Assembly: GCA_012842425.1 (NCBI GenBank)
Contig: DUSU01000095.1
Span: 1 to 46,305 of the forward strand
DNA: 46,305 bases
Direction of reading: 5' to 3'
From: Candidatus Fermentithermobacillaceae bacterium
GTDB taxonomy: Bacteria > Bacillota > Sulfobacillia > Fermentithermobacillales > Fermentithermobacillaceae
Part shown: one piece after another, positions 24,454 to 34,018 of the stretch
Layout of the letters: each line of letters opens with the position of its first letter
Numbering within the stretch: position 1 is the first letter of the stretch
Notes under the pieces: model-generated
What the model saw: the letters and a program-made list of their open reading frames with translations, nothing else
Database searches by the model: none
What the model was told of the DNA's origin: nothing
Program-made: the position numbers and the translations under genes

Positions 24454-27066
24454 CTACTCTATCCCTGCCTGTCCGCACAAGAATGTACTCGTCATTACCC
24501 GTCCGAAAGCCGCTCTCACCGTCACGGCACCTGTTTCGTCCAACCGTAGCATCTTTCCCCCTTTATTGGCCGCTTCCTCTACAAGTTTCGACGGATGACC
24601 GTAGGAATTTGGTCCAACCGATATTATGGAGATTACCTCCATCGCTTGTCCGCCCTCAAAGAGAGTTCCCTTGGTCCGCGAGTATAGCTCCTCAACGTAG
24701 GCATCCGGACTTCCGTGGTGCGGCACCTTCACGACCCTCTGAGGCAGGCCTGACCCGCCCAACAGCACCGTCCTGTAGGTCTCCATGGCCGCAGAGATAG
24801 AAGACGCAGGTGAATCTCCCCAGAACTCTACTTCCATATTGCCCAGATTTAGGATGAAAGCTACGCTGGAGTCGTTTTCTGGCTCTGCATCCCCGTAGCT
24901 CCCCTGCTCGGGGAGTAGGACATCGAGCGACACGCCGTTCCACAGGTACCGGCGACCGGCACGCAGCTCAACTACCTGCGGCATACGGCCTTCGGGCAGG
25001 TTATGGGACCCTGCGATCATGGCTTCTGCGTCTTCTCGAAAGCCGGGAGCCACGGCGACAAGTCCTACCGTAACCTCCGAGCAAAGCACCGGGAGCCCTC
25101 CGACGTGGTCTGCGTGGAGATGGGAGATGACACAGAGGTCGATGCGGTGCAGCCCTTTGGCCCTGAGGTAAGGCAACACATGCCGCTCGAAAGCCGAGGC
25201 CGTGCTCGTGTCGACCATCATCACGGCGGCGCCGCACCTGACTACGGCGCAGTCCCCCTGCCCCACGTATAAGAACGTGACTTCCGGAAGAACGGCATAG
25301 ACCCTTAAGAACGACAGTATGAGCAGGATCGCTGTCGAGCCCAGCACAACCACCCTTTGGACCACCCTCCTCAGGCGGGTTAGGCGGAAAAAAACCGCTG
25401 CTTCCTCGCCAACATGTACCCGCCGGTGGATTGCCTCTAACGTTAACGGCGCCGCCAAGAGCGCCCAGCACGCCGCGATTTCCAACACGCCCGGTGAAGG
25501 CAAGGTGACGCTTGCCATTGGCGCAGATGCAGCGACTCGCGAGATAGCCCTCACGCCCCGGAGGAATATGTGAGGGACCCAACCGAAGAGCGCTCCCAAC
25601 GGGGGGATGAAGGCCGTGACCGCCGCCACCGGAAGCATGAAAGCGGCAAGGCTCCCCCATATACCGCTCAGGAAGAACGACACAATAGAGACCTCATCAA
25701 AGCAAAAGGCCATCACCGGGAGAAGTACCAGGCACATAGTCAGAGGGCGGAGCAGCCGAGTTGCCGCTCGTCGCGCCATGGCTCCAAGGCGAAAGATGAG
25801 GTGGCCTATCTCTACACCGTCCGCGAACTTAAGCACGTGCCCGAACGCCTCGGTGTAGACCCAACCTAGCCACGCCCCCAGGGCACCGGCGAAGCTCAAC
25901 AGGAAACCCGTGTTCGTAAATGGGAACGGGACAGCCAAGGCGACAACCAGCGCAGACGCTCCCAGCCCGGCCAGAGGGTGATACCTGCGCCTGAGAGCCG
26001 GGGCAAAAGTCCTCAGGGAGCCGCTAACAAAAGCCCGGAGGACTCCCGCAGGCCATCCCGAAAGGCACCCGTAGCAAAACGCAACCAGAACGGCCGTCAT
26101 CCTTGAGAGAGTGTGGCGCTTGGTGAGGCGTCGCAAGTTCCTCTCAATCAGGCCGAAAAAGAGGTCCACGTGGAACCCGCATATCCCCACAAAGCGATAG
26201 AAGCCGGACCTCTTGAAATCGCGAGAATCCTCGGGGGTTAGCTCCCCCCTGTCGCCGAGGAAGACGGCTTTTAGCAGAGCGGCGTCCTCGCCGGGGAAGG
26301 TCGAGTCGATGGCGCCGGCCATGCGGGTCTTAAGCGCCGCCAGCACCTTTACCGCAAGGGGTAACCACCCTGCCGACCCTCCTGTCGGCGCCTCTGCCCA
26401 CCCCTCTGTCAACCTTGAGACCCGCTCAATCCCGGCAAGGGCAACAACTCGTTCTCCCAGGAGATAGCGCCGGTAGTCAAACCCCCCCGGGTTCATGGCT
26501 GGCGACGGGACCTCAATCGAAGCGCGGCACAGAACCGGGACGCCGGGGATGAGCTCCGAGACATCCCGAGAATGAGCCGAAGCCTGCACGCCAAACGAGC
26601 CGGCTCCGCCGAAGTCCGGCGAATACGCAAGCGCCCTGAAAGAATACCTGTGCCCGTACGGTTCAGGATGCGGCTCTTCCAGCGGGATGATGAAGTGGGC
26701 TGAGCTGCCGGACCGGGCCATCTCCCGGGCCGCACTGAGGCGCCCATCCCACATGAAACCCCGGGATATCCCGATGATGAGACAGGCAGCGCAGAGCACA
26801 AGAGGAGTTACCGCGCAAAGGTGTCTGCGAAGCGTTCGCCTGCCGGAACCGTAGGGCCGAACTCCGTCGATAAATCGCAGGAACCTCAAGATCAGGATCA
26901 CAACCAGGGTCGCAGAAGCCAAAGCCCCTGCCGCCGCCACGCACTTAAGCGCCGCGCGGGGGTAAGTAGCTCCGGCGAGGGCCAATAATCCGGGAAGGAG
27001 CAGGGGAACCTTGTGGCTTAGTCCTCTGGGGTAACGGTTCTTAGGATAAGCAGAAAGCGACGGCAT
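24454..27066 (-). CDS. comEC: Competence protein ComEC/Rec2 (DNA uptake channel)
   Basis: An 870-residue polytopic membrane protein. The N-terminal part has an extracellular OB-like domain (about 120-230). Many membrane helices of the Competence domain follow, including FYRFVGICGFHVDLFFGLIE. A C-terminal metallo-beta-lactamase domain with HLHADHVGG lies near residue 647. ComEC carries one DNA strand into the cytoplasm during transformation, and the MBL domain may degrade the other strand. No good SD precedes the ATG, so the exact start is uncertain. comEA lies 6 kb away rather than adjacent. Confidence 0.93.
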   Translation of the reverse strand: MPSLSAYPKNRYPRGLSHKVPLLLPGLLALAGATYPRAALKCVAAAGALASATLVVILILRFLRFIDGVRPYGSGRRTLRRHLCAVTPLVLCAACLIIGISRGFMWDGRLSAAREMARSGSSAHFIIPLEEPHPEPYGHRYSFRALAYSPDFGGAGSFGVQASAHSRDVSELIPGVPVLCRASIEVPSPAMNPGGFDYRRYLLGERVVALAGIERVSRLTEGWAEAPTGGSAGWLPLAVKVLAALKTRMAGAIDSTFPGEDAALLKAVFLGDRGELTPEDSRDFKRSGFYRFVGICGFHVDLFFGLIERNLRRLTKRHTLSRMTAVLVAFCYGCLSGWPAGVLRAFVSGSLRTFAPALRRRYHPLAGLGASALVVALAVPFPFTNTGFLLSFAGALGAWLGWVYTEAFGHVLKFADGVEIGHLIFRLGAMARRAATRLLRPLTMCLVLLPVMAFCFDEVSIVSFFLSGIWGSLAAFMLPVAAVTAFIPPLGALFGWVPHIFLRGVRAISRVAASAPMASVTLPSPGVLEIAACWALLAAPLTLEAIHRRVHVGEEAAVFFRLTRLRRVVQRVVVLGSTAILLILSFLRVYAVLPEVTFLYVGQGDCAVVRCGAAVMMVDTSTASAFERHVLPYLRAKGLHRIDLCVISHLHADHVGGLPVLCSEVTVGLVAVAPGFREDAEAMIAGSHNLPEGRMPQVVELRAGRRYLWNGVSLDVLLPEQGSYGDAEPENDSSVAFILNLGNMEVEFWGDSPASSISAAMETYRTVLLGGSGLPQRVVKVPHHGSPDAYVEELYSRTKGTLFEGGQAMEVISIISVGPNSYGHPSKLVEEAANKGGKMLRLDETGAVTVRAAFGRVMTSTFLCGQAGIE

Positions 27067-27135
27067 GGGTCATCATTCCACACCGTCGCTCCCAAATCCT
27101 TCCACTAGGGCTACCTCAAGTAGCCTCCTTACGCC

Positions 27136-28296
27136 TCATTCGCTCCTTAGCGCCTCCACAGGCGCCAATCTAGACGCGCGATACGCCGGATAGACTCCGA
27201 ACACAAACCCGACCAGCACCGCGAAGCCGAAAGCAACGCCGATGGACGTGGGGGACACGGAAGTCCGGGCCCCCATCTTCCCAACCATTCTAGAGGCAAA
27301 TATGCCGAGCAAGACTCCGGCAACTCCGCCCAAGGAACACAGCATGGCACTCTCGAACAAGAACTGAAGCATCACGTGGAACCGCTTCGCGCCTACTGCC
27401 ATCCGAAGCCCTATCTCCCTCGTGCGCTCCGCAACTGCGACCAGCATGATGTTCATGACACCGATACCGCCGACCAAGAGTGACACTCCGGCGATGGCTC
27501 CGAGCATCAAGGTCATCGTCCTGGTGGACTCCTGGAGCTGGTCGAGCATCTCTTGCTGGGTCCACACATAGACGGCATTCTCACCGTACTTCGACTCGAA
27601 GATACGCTCCACCGTGACCTTGACGACCGGGACGGTATTCTTGTTGGTCGCCTTCATGAAAACTTCGTCAACCCTGTTGGTGCCCCGTCCGCGCTGGGCT
27701 ACCGTGAGGGGGACGAGGATCATGTGGTCTACGCCTTCCCCCAGGTTCTGGCCCTTTTCCTCCATGACGCCGATTATCTGAAATGGCCTCTGGTCCATGT
27801 AGATGGTCTTCCCCACGGGGTTTCTGCCTGCAAAGAGGTCTTGCACCACCTGCCAGCCCAACACGCACACGGGACGGGCTATCTCCATTTCAACGTCTGT
27901 GAAGAACCTGCCTATGTACACCTCGTGTTCCCGGATCTTCGGGAATATGGGTGTGACACCCATGGTGGGTGCCCAGCGCTGTTTCCCCTCGTAAGTGATC
28001 TGAGCACCCCAGCTCACCGTAGGCATTACCATTTCCATATCGGGGACGCGTTCTTTGAGGTTGTTGACCTGCTCAATGGTGAGCCGCGCATCCCATCTCT
28101 GCATGTACATCCTGAGGATGTTGGTGCCTATGCTCTCGAAGTTCTCGATAACGTCGCGCCTTGCGCCTTCGCCGATGGAAACCAGGGCTATAACCGACGC
28201 GACGCCTATGATGACTCCCAGCATCGTGAGGGCCGACCGCATCTTATTGCCCGTAAGTCCCCTCACGGATACCTTCAAAACATCTGCCGTGCGCAC
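27136..28296 (-). CDS. MacB-type ABC transporter permease (FtsX family)
   Basis: A 386-residue permease with one N-terminal membrane helix preceded by GLTGNKMRSALTMLGVIIGVASVI, a periplasm-facing MacB core domain (about 45-240), and three C-terminal helices in the FtsX domain (GVMNIMLVAVAERTREIGLRMAVGAKR). MacB-like permeases act as mechanotransmitters exporting lipoproteins, peptides or antibiotics with an adaptor protein. The adaptor gene lies 30 bases upstream. No ATPase domain is in this protein or in adjacent genes, so the ATPase must be encoded elsewhere. GTG start behind AAGGAGGGATAGGG. Confidence 0.9.
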   Translation of the reverse strand: MRTADVLKVSVRGLTGNKMRSALTMLGVIIGVASVIALVSIGEGARRDVIENFESIGTNILRMYMQRWDARLTIEQVNNLKERVPDMEMVMPTVSWGAQITYEGKQRWAPTMGVTPIFPKIREHEVYIGRFFTDVEMEIARPVCVLGWQVVQDLFAGRNPVGKTIYMDQRPFQIIGVMEEKGQNLGEGVDHMILVPLTVAQRGRGTNRVDEVFMKATNKNTVPVVKVTVERIFESKYGENAVYVWTQQEMLDQLQESTRTMTLMLGAIAGVSLLVGGIGVMNIMLVAVAERTREIGLRMAVGAKRFHVMLQFLFESAMLCSLGGVAGVLLGIFASRMVGKMGARTSVSPTSIGVAFGFAVLVGFVFGVYPAYRASRLAPVEALRSE

Positions 28297-28326
28297 CCCT
28301 ATCCCTCCTTTCCGGACTGGCCCATC

Positions 28327-29901
28327 TTAGTACTTTCGTATGACCATCCCGGGCCGTCCTCCCATGGAGGGATCGTTGGGGTCCTTGGTCATCCCGACCA
28401 CGACTTCCTGGCCTTCGGTAAGTCCACTGATAATCTCGGCAAACATGTCGTTCATGGCTCCAACTTCTACAGGCACAGGAGTCCTCTCGTTTTCGCCTGT
28501 CTTCAGGTCAACAAACCAGTTGTTATCTTCTTTGTACAGAGCCTCCACCGGACACAGGAGAACTCCTTCCTTCTTGGACACGAAGATCCGCGCCTCGCCG
28601 CCCATTCCGGGCCGCAGGAAGCCGGGATTCTGGACCGACAAGGTGATGTTGAACGAGGAGTAACCGTCTCTCAGGTCGCCGCTGGCGCCGATCTTGCTGA
28701 CAACGGCGGGGACCGACTGCTGTCCTTCCCGACCCCAGACCATGACCTGGGCTTCCTGCCCTTCCTGGATCTTGGGGACATCTATCTCGTCGACCCTGAG
28801 CATAAGGTTCATCTCTTGGAAGTTGGCCACCCGAGTTACCCTGGTCCCTTTGCTGACGCTCTGACCCACGGTTATGTTCTGCTCATAGGCCACTCCGTCC
28901 ATGGGGCAGATAACGCTCAGGTTGGAAAGCATGGCCTTCTTATCTTCCAGTTCCGCCAATTTCTCCTTGAACTTAAGCTGGAGGGTCATCGCCTGGAACA
29001 GCGCCTCTCCGGGCTCGAGCTCCAGTATGGGCTCTCCCTCTTTGACCCACTGGCCGTCCCTCACGAAAACCGCCTTGACCTTTCCCGAGACGGACGTCGA
29101 AACCGTTTCTTGAGAGCCAAAAGCCGCGATCTTGGCCGCCGGCTGGTAGTCTATTCCCGGAGCGTCAAAGGCCACGGTGCCCTCATCGCCCACCTTGAGA
29201 AGCCCTGGGTTCCCTATCTCAACCCAGACGTTGTAGAGATAGGCCTGGTCGGCCTTGACGGGGATCGAGTCTATCTTGGTGACGGCTCCCGGCACCTGGC
29301 CCTCAAATCTCTTGGGCATGAAGGCAGCCGGAGTGCCGACCTGGAGGGCGTTATACACGAACTCAGGCACCTGCAGTTTGATGACCAAGCGCCTGTCGTC
29401 GACAACCTTGCACACGTCGCCCTGGGCGGTGGAACCGGCGTCCAGTGCTAGCCCCGAGATAGTGCCGGTCGCCGGGCTCCTTAGGATCAGGGCCGAAGCC
29501 GGGTCGACATTCTCAACCTGATCCGGCGAGACGCCGAACTGGCGCGCCAGCTTCAGCCTCTCACCCTCAACCTCGAGCTCAAGGGACCGGATGGATACCG
29601 ATAGCGTGCCCGGGTCTATGGTAGCAAGCACCTGTCCCTTGAATACGGGGTCGCCCGCCTGGAAGAACACTTCCTTCACGACGCCTTCGGCACTGGTAAC
29701 TACATCCCGCTCTTCTTTGGCCGTGAGCGTCCCCCAGCCCCACACAACAACTTCTATGTCGCCCATGGTCACCGGCTTGGTCGCCATTACGAGCTTGGCT
29801 TCGCCTTCGCTCACCATCGCTTTGACGCCCCAGTACCCGAGCCCGACTATGGCCAGGACTATGACAGTGATCACTGCCCATCTCACCGGAAATCGCTGCA
29901 T
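28327..29901 (-). CDS. MacA/HlyD-like membrane-fusion adaptor protein
   Basis: A 524-residue adaptor with an N-terminal membrane anchor (about 9-29), lipoyl-type half-motifs (EGVVKEVFFQAGDPVFKGQVLA and a second set around GKVKAVFVRDGQWVKEGEPILEL), a helical hairpin stretch (LQLKFKEKLAELEDKKAMLSNLSV) and C-terminal beta-barrel regions. Two lipoyl-like segments make it longer than usual MacA (about 370-400). It would link to the MacB-like permease encoded downstream. The ATG start follows GGGGAGGAGACAGC. Confidence 0.85.
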   Translation of the reverse strand: MQRFPVRWAVITVIVLAIVGLGYWGVKAMVSEGEAKLVMATKPVTMGDIEVVVWGWGTLTAKEERDVVTSAEGVVKEVFFQAGDPVFKGQVLATIDPGTLSVSIRSLELEVEGERLKLARQFGVSPDQVENVDPASALILRSPATGTISGLALDAGSTAQGDVCKVVDDRRLVIKLQVPEFVYNALQVGTPAAFMPKRFEGQVPGAVTKIDSIPVKADQAYLYNVWVEIGNPGLLKVGDEGTVAFDAPGIDYQPAAKIAAFGSQETVSTSVSGKVKAVFVRDGQWVKEGEPILELEPGEALFQAMTLQLKFKEKLAELEDKKAMLSNLSVICPMDGVAYEQNITVGQSVSKGTRVTRVANFQEMNLMLRVDEIDVPKIQEGQEAQVMVWGREGQQSVPAVVSKIGASGDLRDGYSSFNITLSVQNPGFLRPGMGGEARIFVSKKEGVLLCPVEALYKEDNNWFVDLKTGENERTPVPVEVGAMNDMFAEIISGLTEGQEVVVGMTKDPNDPSMGGRPGMVIRKY

Positions 29902-30059
29902 GCTGTCTCCTCCCCGAAATTAGGCCGAACTTCCTCAAGTTCCGTACTTGTATGTACTTACGAAAATGCCTCCGGATCCTCCCGTTCTAGACGTACAGGA
30001 TCCACAAATGTTCCAGTGTTAACATTCATACCGTTCGCTATAGGAAAGAGGCAAGATCC

Positions 30060-30088
30060 AAGGCCCGGGAGGGAGTCTCCCGGGCCTT
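30060..30088 (-). terminator. Terminator of groESL
   Basis: A 12-base-pair stem, AAGGCCCGGGAG / CTCCCGGGCCTT, with a five-base loop, 23 bases after the groEL stop. On the minus strand it is followed by a T-rich stretch (GGATCTTGCCTCTTTCC). Confidence 0.75.
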
Positions 30089-30111
30089 GCGTATGCGTCA
30101 AAGCGATGTTC

Positions 30112-31734
30112 TTAATAATCCATATCCGGGCTAGGCGGATACGGCGGGTTCTTCTCCTTCTCGGGCTTCTCGGCGATCAGGCAGTCGGTGGTGAGCACCA
30201 TGGACGCCACCGAAGCGGCGTTCTCCAGAGCGGAGCGGACGACCTTCAGGGGGTCGACAACGCCGTTCTTCGCGAGGTCAATGAACTCACCAGAGACGAC
30301 CTCAAGGCCCCAGCCCTTCTTGCCGGAAGCTTTCACCTTCTCGACAACAACGGAACCCTCAAGACCGGCGTTGTTCGCGATCTGCTTGAGCGGCTCCTCA
30401 AGGGCTCTCTTCACGATCTGAGCGCCCACCTTCTCGTCGCCGGTGAGGTCGAGCTCGTCGATAACGGGAGCGACGTTGATAAAGATGGTGCCGCCGCCAG
30501 GGATCATGCCTTCCTCAACACCGGCCCTTGTGGCCGAGAGGGCGTCCTCAAAGCGGTGCTTCTTCTCTTTGAGCTCGGTCTCGGAAGCGGCGCCGACCTT
30601 GATGACGGCGACTCCGCCGGCAAGCTTGGCGAGCCTTTCCTGGAGCTTCTCACGGTCGTAATCGGAATCGGTTTCTTCGAGCTCCTTGCGGATCTGGTTA
30701 ATGCGGGCCTCGATATCCTCCTTGGAGCCCTTACCTTCGACGATAGTGGTCTTCTCCTTGGCGACCTTGACCCTGGCGCACTGGCCAAGCATATCGAGCT
30801 CTACGTTCTCCAGCTTCACGCCGAGGTCTTCCGAGATGAACCGTCCGCCGGTCAGGACCGCGATGTCGCCCAGCATGGCCTTGCGCCTGTCTCCGAATCC
30901 GGGAGCCTTGACTGCGCAGACACTCAAAGTGCCGCGGATCTTGTTAAGGACGAGAGTTGCAAGCGCCTCACCCTCAAGGTCCTCGGCGATAATCAAGAGA
31001 GGCCTGCCGCTCCTCGCGACCTTCTCAAGAAGGGGCAGGATGTCGGCGACCGCAGAGATCTTCTTCTCGTAGATGAGGATGTAGGGGTCGTTGAGCTCGG
31101 CCACCATGGCCTCGGTATTGGTGACAAAATACCCCGAGAGGTAGCCGCGGTCGAACTCCATACCTTCAACAACTTCAACGGTGGTAGCGGTTCCCTTGGA
31201 CTCCTCGATGGTAATGACTCCGTCCTTACCCACCTTATCCATGGCATCGGCTATGAGGCTGCCGATTTCCTTGTCGTTTCCTGCGTTGGCGGCTATGTTC
31301 GCAATGTCTTCCTTGCTCTCGACCGGGATGGCCATCTTTTTCATCTCTTCGACGGCCCTCGCGACAGCTTTGTCAATTCCCCTCTTCAGGAAGATGGGGT
31401 TTGCGCCTGCTGCTACGTTCTTCATGCCTTCGCGGACGATAGCATGGGCGAGAACAGTCGCGGTGGTGGTCCCGTCTCCTGCCACATCGTTGGTCTTGCT
31501 GGCGACCTCGCGGCAGAGCTGGGCACCCATATTTTCATAAGGATCAGAAAGCTCGATTTCCTTGGCGACGGTCACGCCGTCTTTGGTGATTACCGGAGAC
31601 CCGAACTTGCGGTCCAGGACGACGTTGCGGCCCTTGGGACCCAGGGTTACTTTCACCGCGTTGGCCACGGCGGCGACTCCGGCCTCGAGGGCTTTACGCG
31701 CCTCTACATCGTACGCAATCATCTTTGCGGGCAC
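30112..31734 (-). CDS. groEL: Group I chaperonin GroEL
   Basis: A complete 540-residue GroEL. Visible motifs are [12 protein letters not shown], the ATP loop [24 protein letters not shown] and the apical substrate-binding region, and [12 protein letters not shown]. It forms the double-ring folding chamber with GroES. The C-terminal tail [11 protein letters not shown] lacks the GGM repeats common in GroEL. The GTG start follows AGGAGGG; GroES lies 55 bases upstream. It is in the same window as the archaeal-like chaperonin and is likewise expected to be HrcA-regulated. Confidence 0.98.
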   Translation of the reverse strand: MPAKMIAYDVEARKALEAGVAAVANAVKVTLGPKGRNVVLDRKFGSPVITKDGVTVAKEIELSDPYENMGAQLCREVASKTNDVAGDGTTTATVLAHAIVREGMKNVAAGANPIFLKRGIDKAVARAVEEMKKMAIPVESKEDIANIAANAGNDKEIGSLIADAMDKVGKDGVITIEESKGTATTVEVVEGMEFDRGYLSGYFVTNTEAMVAELNDPYILIYEKKISAVADILPLLEKVARSGRPLLIIAEDLEGEALATLVLNKIRGTLSVCAVKAPGFGDRRKAMLGDIAVLTGGRFISEDLGVKLENVELDMLGQCARVKVAKEKTTIVEGKGSKEDIEARINQIRKELEETDSDYDREKLQERLAKLAGGVAVIKVGAASETELKEKKHRFEDALSATRAGVEEGMIPGGGTIFINVAPVIDELDLTGDEKVGAQIVKRALEEPLKQIANNAGLEGSVVVEKVKASGKKGWGLEVVSGEFIDLAKNGVVDPLKVVRSALENAASVASMVLTTDCLIAEKPEKEKNPPYPPSPDMDY

Positions 31735-31789
31735 TTCAGTTAGTCCCTCCTAGTGTGGATAGTCTTAACGGGAAACCCCTTAAGAACGG

Positions 31790-32083
31790 CTAGTCTTTCT
31801 GCCTGATGGCGAGAATCTCGCTTTCGCGGATGATAAGATACTCCTCGCCATCGATCTTTATCTCGCTGCCGCTGTACTTGGAGTAGACCACTCTGTCGCC
31901 AACCTTGACTTCGAGAGGAATCTTGGTCCCGTTGTCAAGGATCCGGCCGGTGCCGACGGCGATGACTTCGCCCTCTTGCGGCTTGTCTTTGGCGGTATCG
32001 GGAAGGACGATACCTCCCTTGGTCTTCTCTTCGGCCTGGATCGGCTTTACGACCACGCGGTCAGCTAGAGGCTTGAGCACCAC
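31790..32083 (-). CDS. groES: Co-chaperonin GroES
   Basis: The 97-residue lid protein of Gro[29 protein letters not shown] with the mobile loop, and [32 protein letters not shown]. The GTG start is preceded by AAAGGGGG. It is the first gene of the operon, downstream of CIRCE. Confidence 0.97.
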   Translation of the reverse strand: MVLKPLADRVVVKPIQAEEKTKGGIVLPDTAKDKPQEGEVIAVGTGRILDNGTKIPLEVKVGDRVVYSKYSGSEIKIDGEEYLIIRESEILAIRQKD

Positions 32084-32131
32084 CTAGAAAGACCCCCTTT
32101 GAAGGTATTTGTGTGATCTTTTACCCTGTTA

Positions 32132-32158
32132 TTAGCACTCAAGAGGTGCGAGTGCTAA
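32132..32158 (-). promoter_or_regulatory. CIRCE operator for groESL
   Basis: A perfect inverted repeat, TTAGCACTC - 9 bases - GAGTGCTAA, between the promoter and the groES SD sequence. The arms are identical to those of the hrcA CIRCE. Confidence 0.97.
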
Positions 32159-32167
32159 CCGAGGGAT

Positions 32168-32197
32168 ATTATAGTGAGGCAAAAAGCGCCTTGTCAA
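32168..32197 (-). promoter_or_regulatory. Promoter of groESL
   Basis: On the minus strand, consensus TTGACA and TATAAT are separated by 18 bases. The -10 ends nine bases before CIRCE, the same geometry as at hrcA. Confidence 0.9.
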
Positions 32198-32309
32198 CAA
32201 GTGATTACCTGCGTGTTCAAGTGTTTATGTGGGGAAACATCCGGGGATACGCTTTCGGCTCCGGAGGCCTGCCTGGGCCGGCCCAGCCTGAGCGGGCAGC
32301 CCATCCCGG

Positions 32310-32963
32310 TCACTCCGCTACCAGGTAACCTGATATCCGGGCCAGGATCTTTTCGCCTATCCCCGAGACACTCAAGAGGTCCTCGATCTTCTTGAAAGGA
32401 CCGCACCTTTCCCTGTAATCGATGATGGCGCGCGCCAGGACCGGCCCAATCCCCGGAAGCGACTCGAGCTCCGCTTGCGACGCGGTGTTCACGTTTAGGG
32501 GATATGTCGGTGAAGGAGTGCCTGAAGAAAGATCGGTTCCGCTTCCCCCTCCTTGACCCGGTGAAGACCCGCTTCCGGGCGGTGGAGACTCGCCTTTTCG
32601 CGGCACGATAATCCGCTGAGAATCCTTAAGGACCGCCGCCAGGTTCAGGAGGTCAAGTTCGGCGTCTTCTTCCGGCCCGGCGAGGGCGATCGCTTCGTAG
32701 ACCCGCTGGCCCTCCTGCAGACGGTACACACCTGGCGACTTCACCGCCCCTCCCACGTGCACAACTAAAGTAGCGGGCTCCTCGGGAGGCTCGGGCTCTC
32801 CAGCGGGGAGTGTCTCAGGAGTCCCGGACCCTGGTACCGGACCTACGGCTTCCAGCCCGGCAGGGGCTTTGGAGGGCCTTACGCCTTGCCACCATATGGT
32901 CACGGCGCCGATGAGGAAAACGGCCGACACGATGTAGATGAGGGTATCCAGCCTACGGTGCAT
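32310..32963 (-). CDS. comEA: Competence protein ComEA (DNA receptor)
   Basis: A 217-residue membrane-anchored DNA-binding protein. In order: a membrane helix (about 8-26), a Pro-rich linker, an SLBB domain (VVHVGGAVKSPGVYRLQEGQRVYEAI), a Gly/Ser/Pro linker, and a C-terminal helix-hairpin-helix domain (LNVNTASQAELESLPGIGPVLARAIIDYR). ComEA binds external DNA and delivers it to ComEC. It lies upstream of groES, not in a comE operon, although comEC is in the same window. Confidence 0.94.
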   Translation of the reverse strand: MHRRLDTLIYIVSAVFLIGAVTIWWQGVRPSKAPAGLEAVGPVPGSGTPETLPAGEPEPPEEPATLVVHVGGAVKSPGVYRLQEGQRVYEAIALAGPEEDAELDLLNLAAVLKDSQRIIVPRKGESPPPGSGSSPGQGGGSGTDLSSGTPSPTYPLNVNTASQAELESLPGIGPVLARAIIDYRERCGPFKKIEDLLSVSGIGEKILARISGYLVAE

Positions 32964-33117
32964 GATCGGATCGTATCACGGCGCACCCGGTATGGCAATG
33001 TTTTCCATCGGACATGAGAAAAAAGCGCAATCCCTGTTGTACAGCATCCTGCTCTTGCCTTGCGTGCAGGAACTGCCCGATTTCTCGGAGAAGTCCCTCC
33101 AAAAGGAGCATAAAGAC

Positions 33118-33975
33118 ATGACAGACGAAAAAGCCGGTCCGCAGGTATCCATCGTATCCGACAGCGCGTCCAGCATACCGAAAGAGCTAAGGCGCCAGTA
33201 CGGCATCTCACTTGTACCGATATGGGTGCAGATAGGCAGCGAATCTCTGAAAGAAGGTGTCGACCTTACGGTCGACGAGTTCTACAAGAGGCTCGACGGA
33301 CCTCACATGCCCAGCACCTCCGCCCCTCCTCCGAGCGACTTCGTGGAAGTGTACAGGCAGCTGGCTAAGAAGGTCAAGGACATCATATCGATCCACATCG
33401 CATCCACGGCCAGCGCCACGTTCTCGGTAGCCTCGTTGGCGGCGAAATCGGTCCCCGAAGCAAACATAACGGTCTATGACTCGGGGTCGGTTTCGATGGG
33501 AGTTGGCTTCCTCGTACTTGAGGCAGCCAGGTGCGCCCTGAGGGGGCTTAAGAAGGACGAGATCCTGGCCAGGCTCGACTCACTGAAATCACGCATCTTC
33601 GCTTTTGCGGCGATACCTACCCTAAAGTACCTGCGGAGAAGCGGCCGCGTGAGCCGCGGAAGGGCTGCCCTTGCGTCCCTCTTGTCAATCAAGCCCATCC
33701 TCGAGATCAAGGACGGAGTAATCGGCGTGGTAGACCAGGTCCGCACGTTTCCGAGAGCCCTAGCGAGGGTCCTGGATCTGGCCAAAGGAGTTGCGGGAAA
33801 AAGGCCTGCCGTCGTCGCCGTCATCCATGCCAATGCGCCTGACGCGGCCAACGAGTTCGCAGACCGCGTGAAGAAGCACCTTAACGTAAGAGAACTCATC
33901 GTGGAAGAGGCGGGTCCGACGCTCGCCGTGCACGGTGGTCCGGGCCTCATAGGAATAGTCCTCTATACACTGTAA
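33118..33975 (+). CDS. DegV-family fatty-acid-binding protein (FakB-like)
   Basis: I start it at ATG 33118 (285 residues), about ten bases after AAAAGGAG. The track's upstream extension overlaps comEA. The protein shows VSDSASSIPKELRRQYGI at the N-terminus, HIASTASATFSVASLAA and VYDSGSVSMGVGFLVLEA, all conserved DegV/FakB positions. FakB proteins present fatty acids to the kinase FakA for phospholipid synthesis. No fakA gene is visible in the window, so the specific ligand is unknown. It is followed by the HEPN-like gene 43 bases later, probably in one transcript. Confidence 0.88.
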   Translation: MTDEKAGPQVSIVSDSASSIPKELRRQYGISLVPIWVQIGSESLKEGVDLTVDEFYKRLDGPHMPSTSAPPPSDFVEVYRQLAKKVKDIISIHIASTASATFSVASLAAKSVPEANITVYDSGSVSMGVGFLVLEAARCALRGLKKDEILARLDSLKSRIFAFAAIPTLKYLRRSGRVSRGRAALASLLSIKPILEIKDGVIGVVDQVRTFPRALARVLDLAKGVAGKRPAVVAVIHANAPDAANEFADRVKKHLNVRELIVEEAGPTLAVHGGPGLIGIVLYTL

Positions 33976-34018
33976 ACACTTCAAAGAAGACAAGGAGGCT
34001 GTCGGAGGGAATCATCCG

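Noticed and set aside
27553-29451. 632-residue plus-strand ORF opposite the MacA/MacB genes
   Set aside because: Runs antisense across two well-supported genes and their intergenic space; His/Leu/Asp-rich composition is typical of reverse-complement reading.
30016-31743. 575-residue ORF on the plus strand opposite groEL
   Set aside because: A shadow of groEL: antisense frames of GC-rich chaperone genes stay open by codon bias. No SD or family motif, whereas the minus-strand protein is clearly GroEL.
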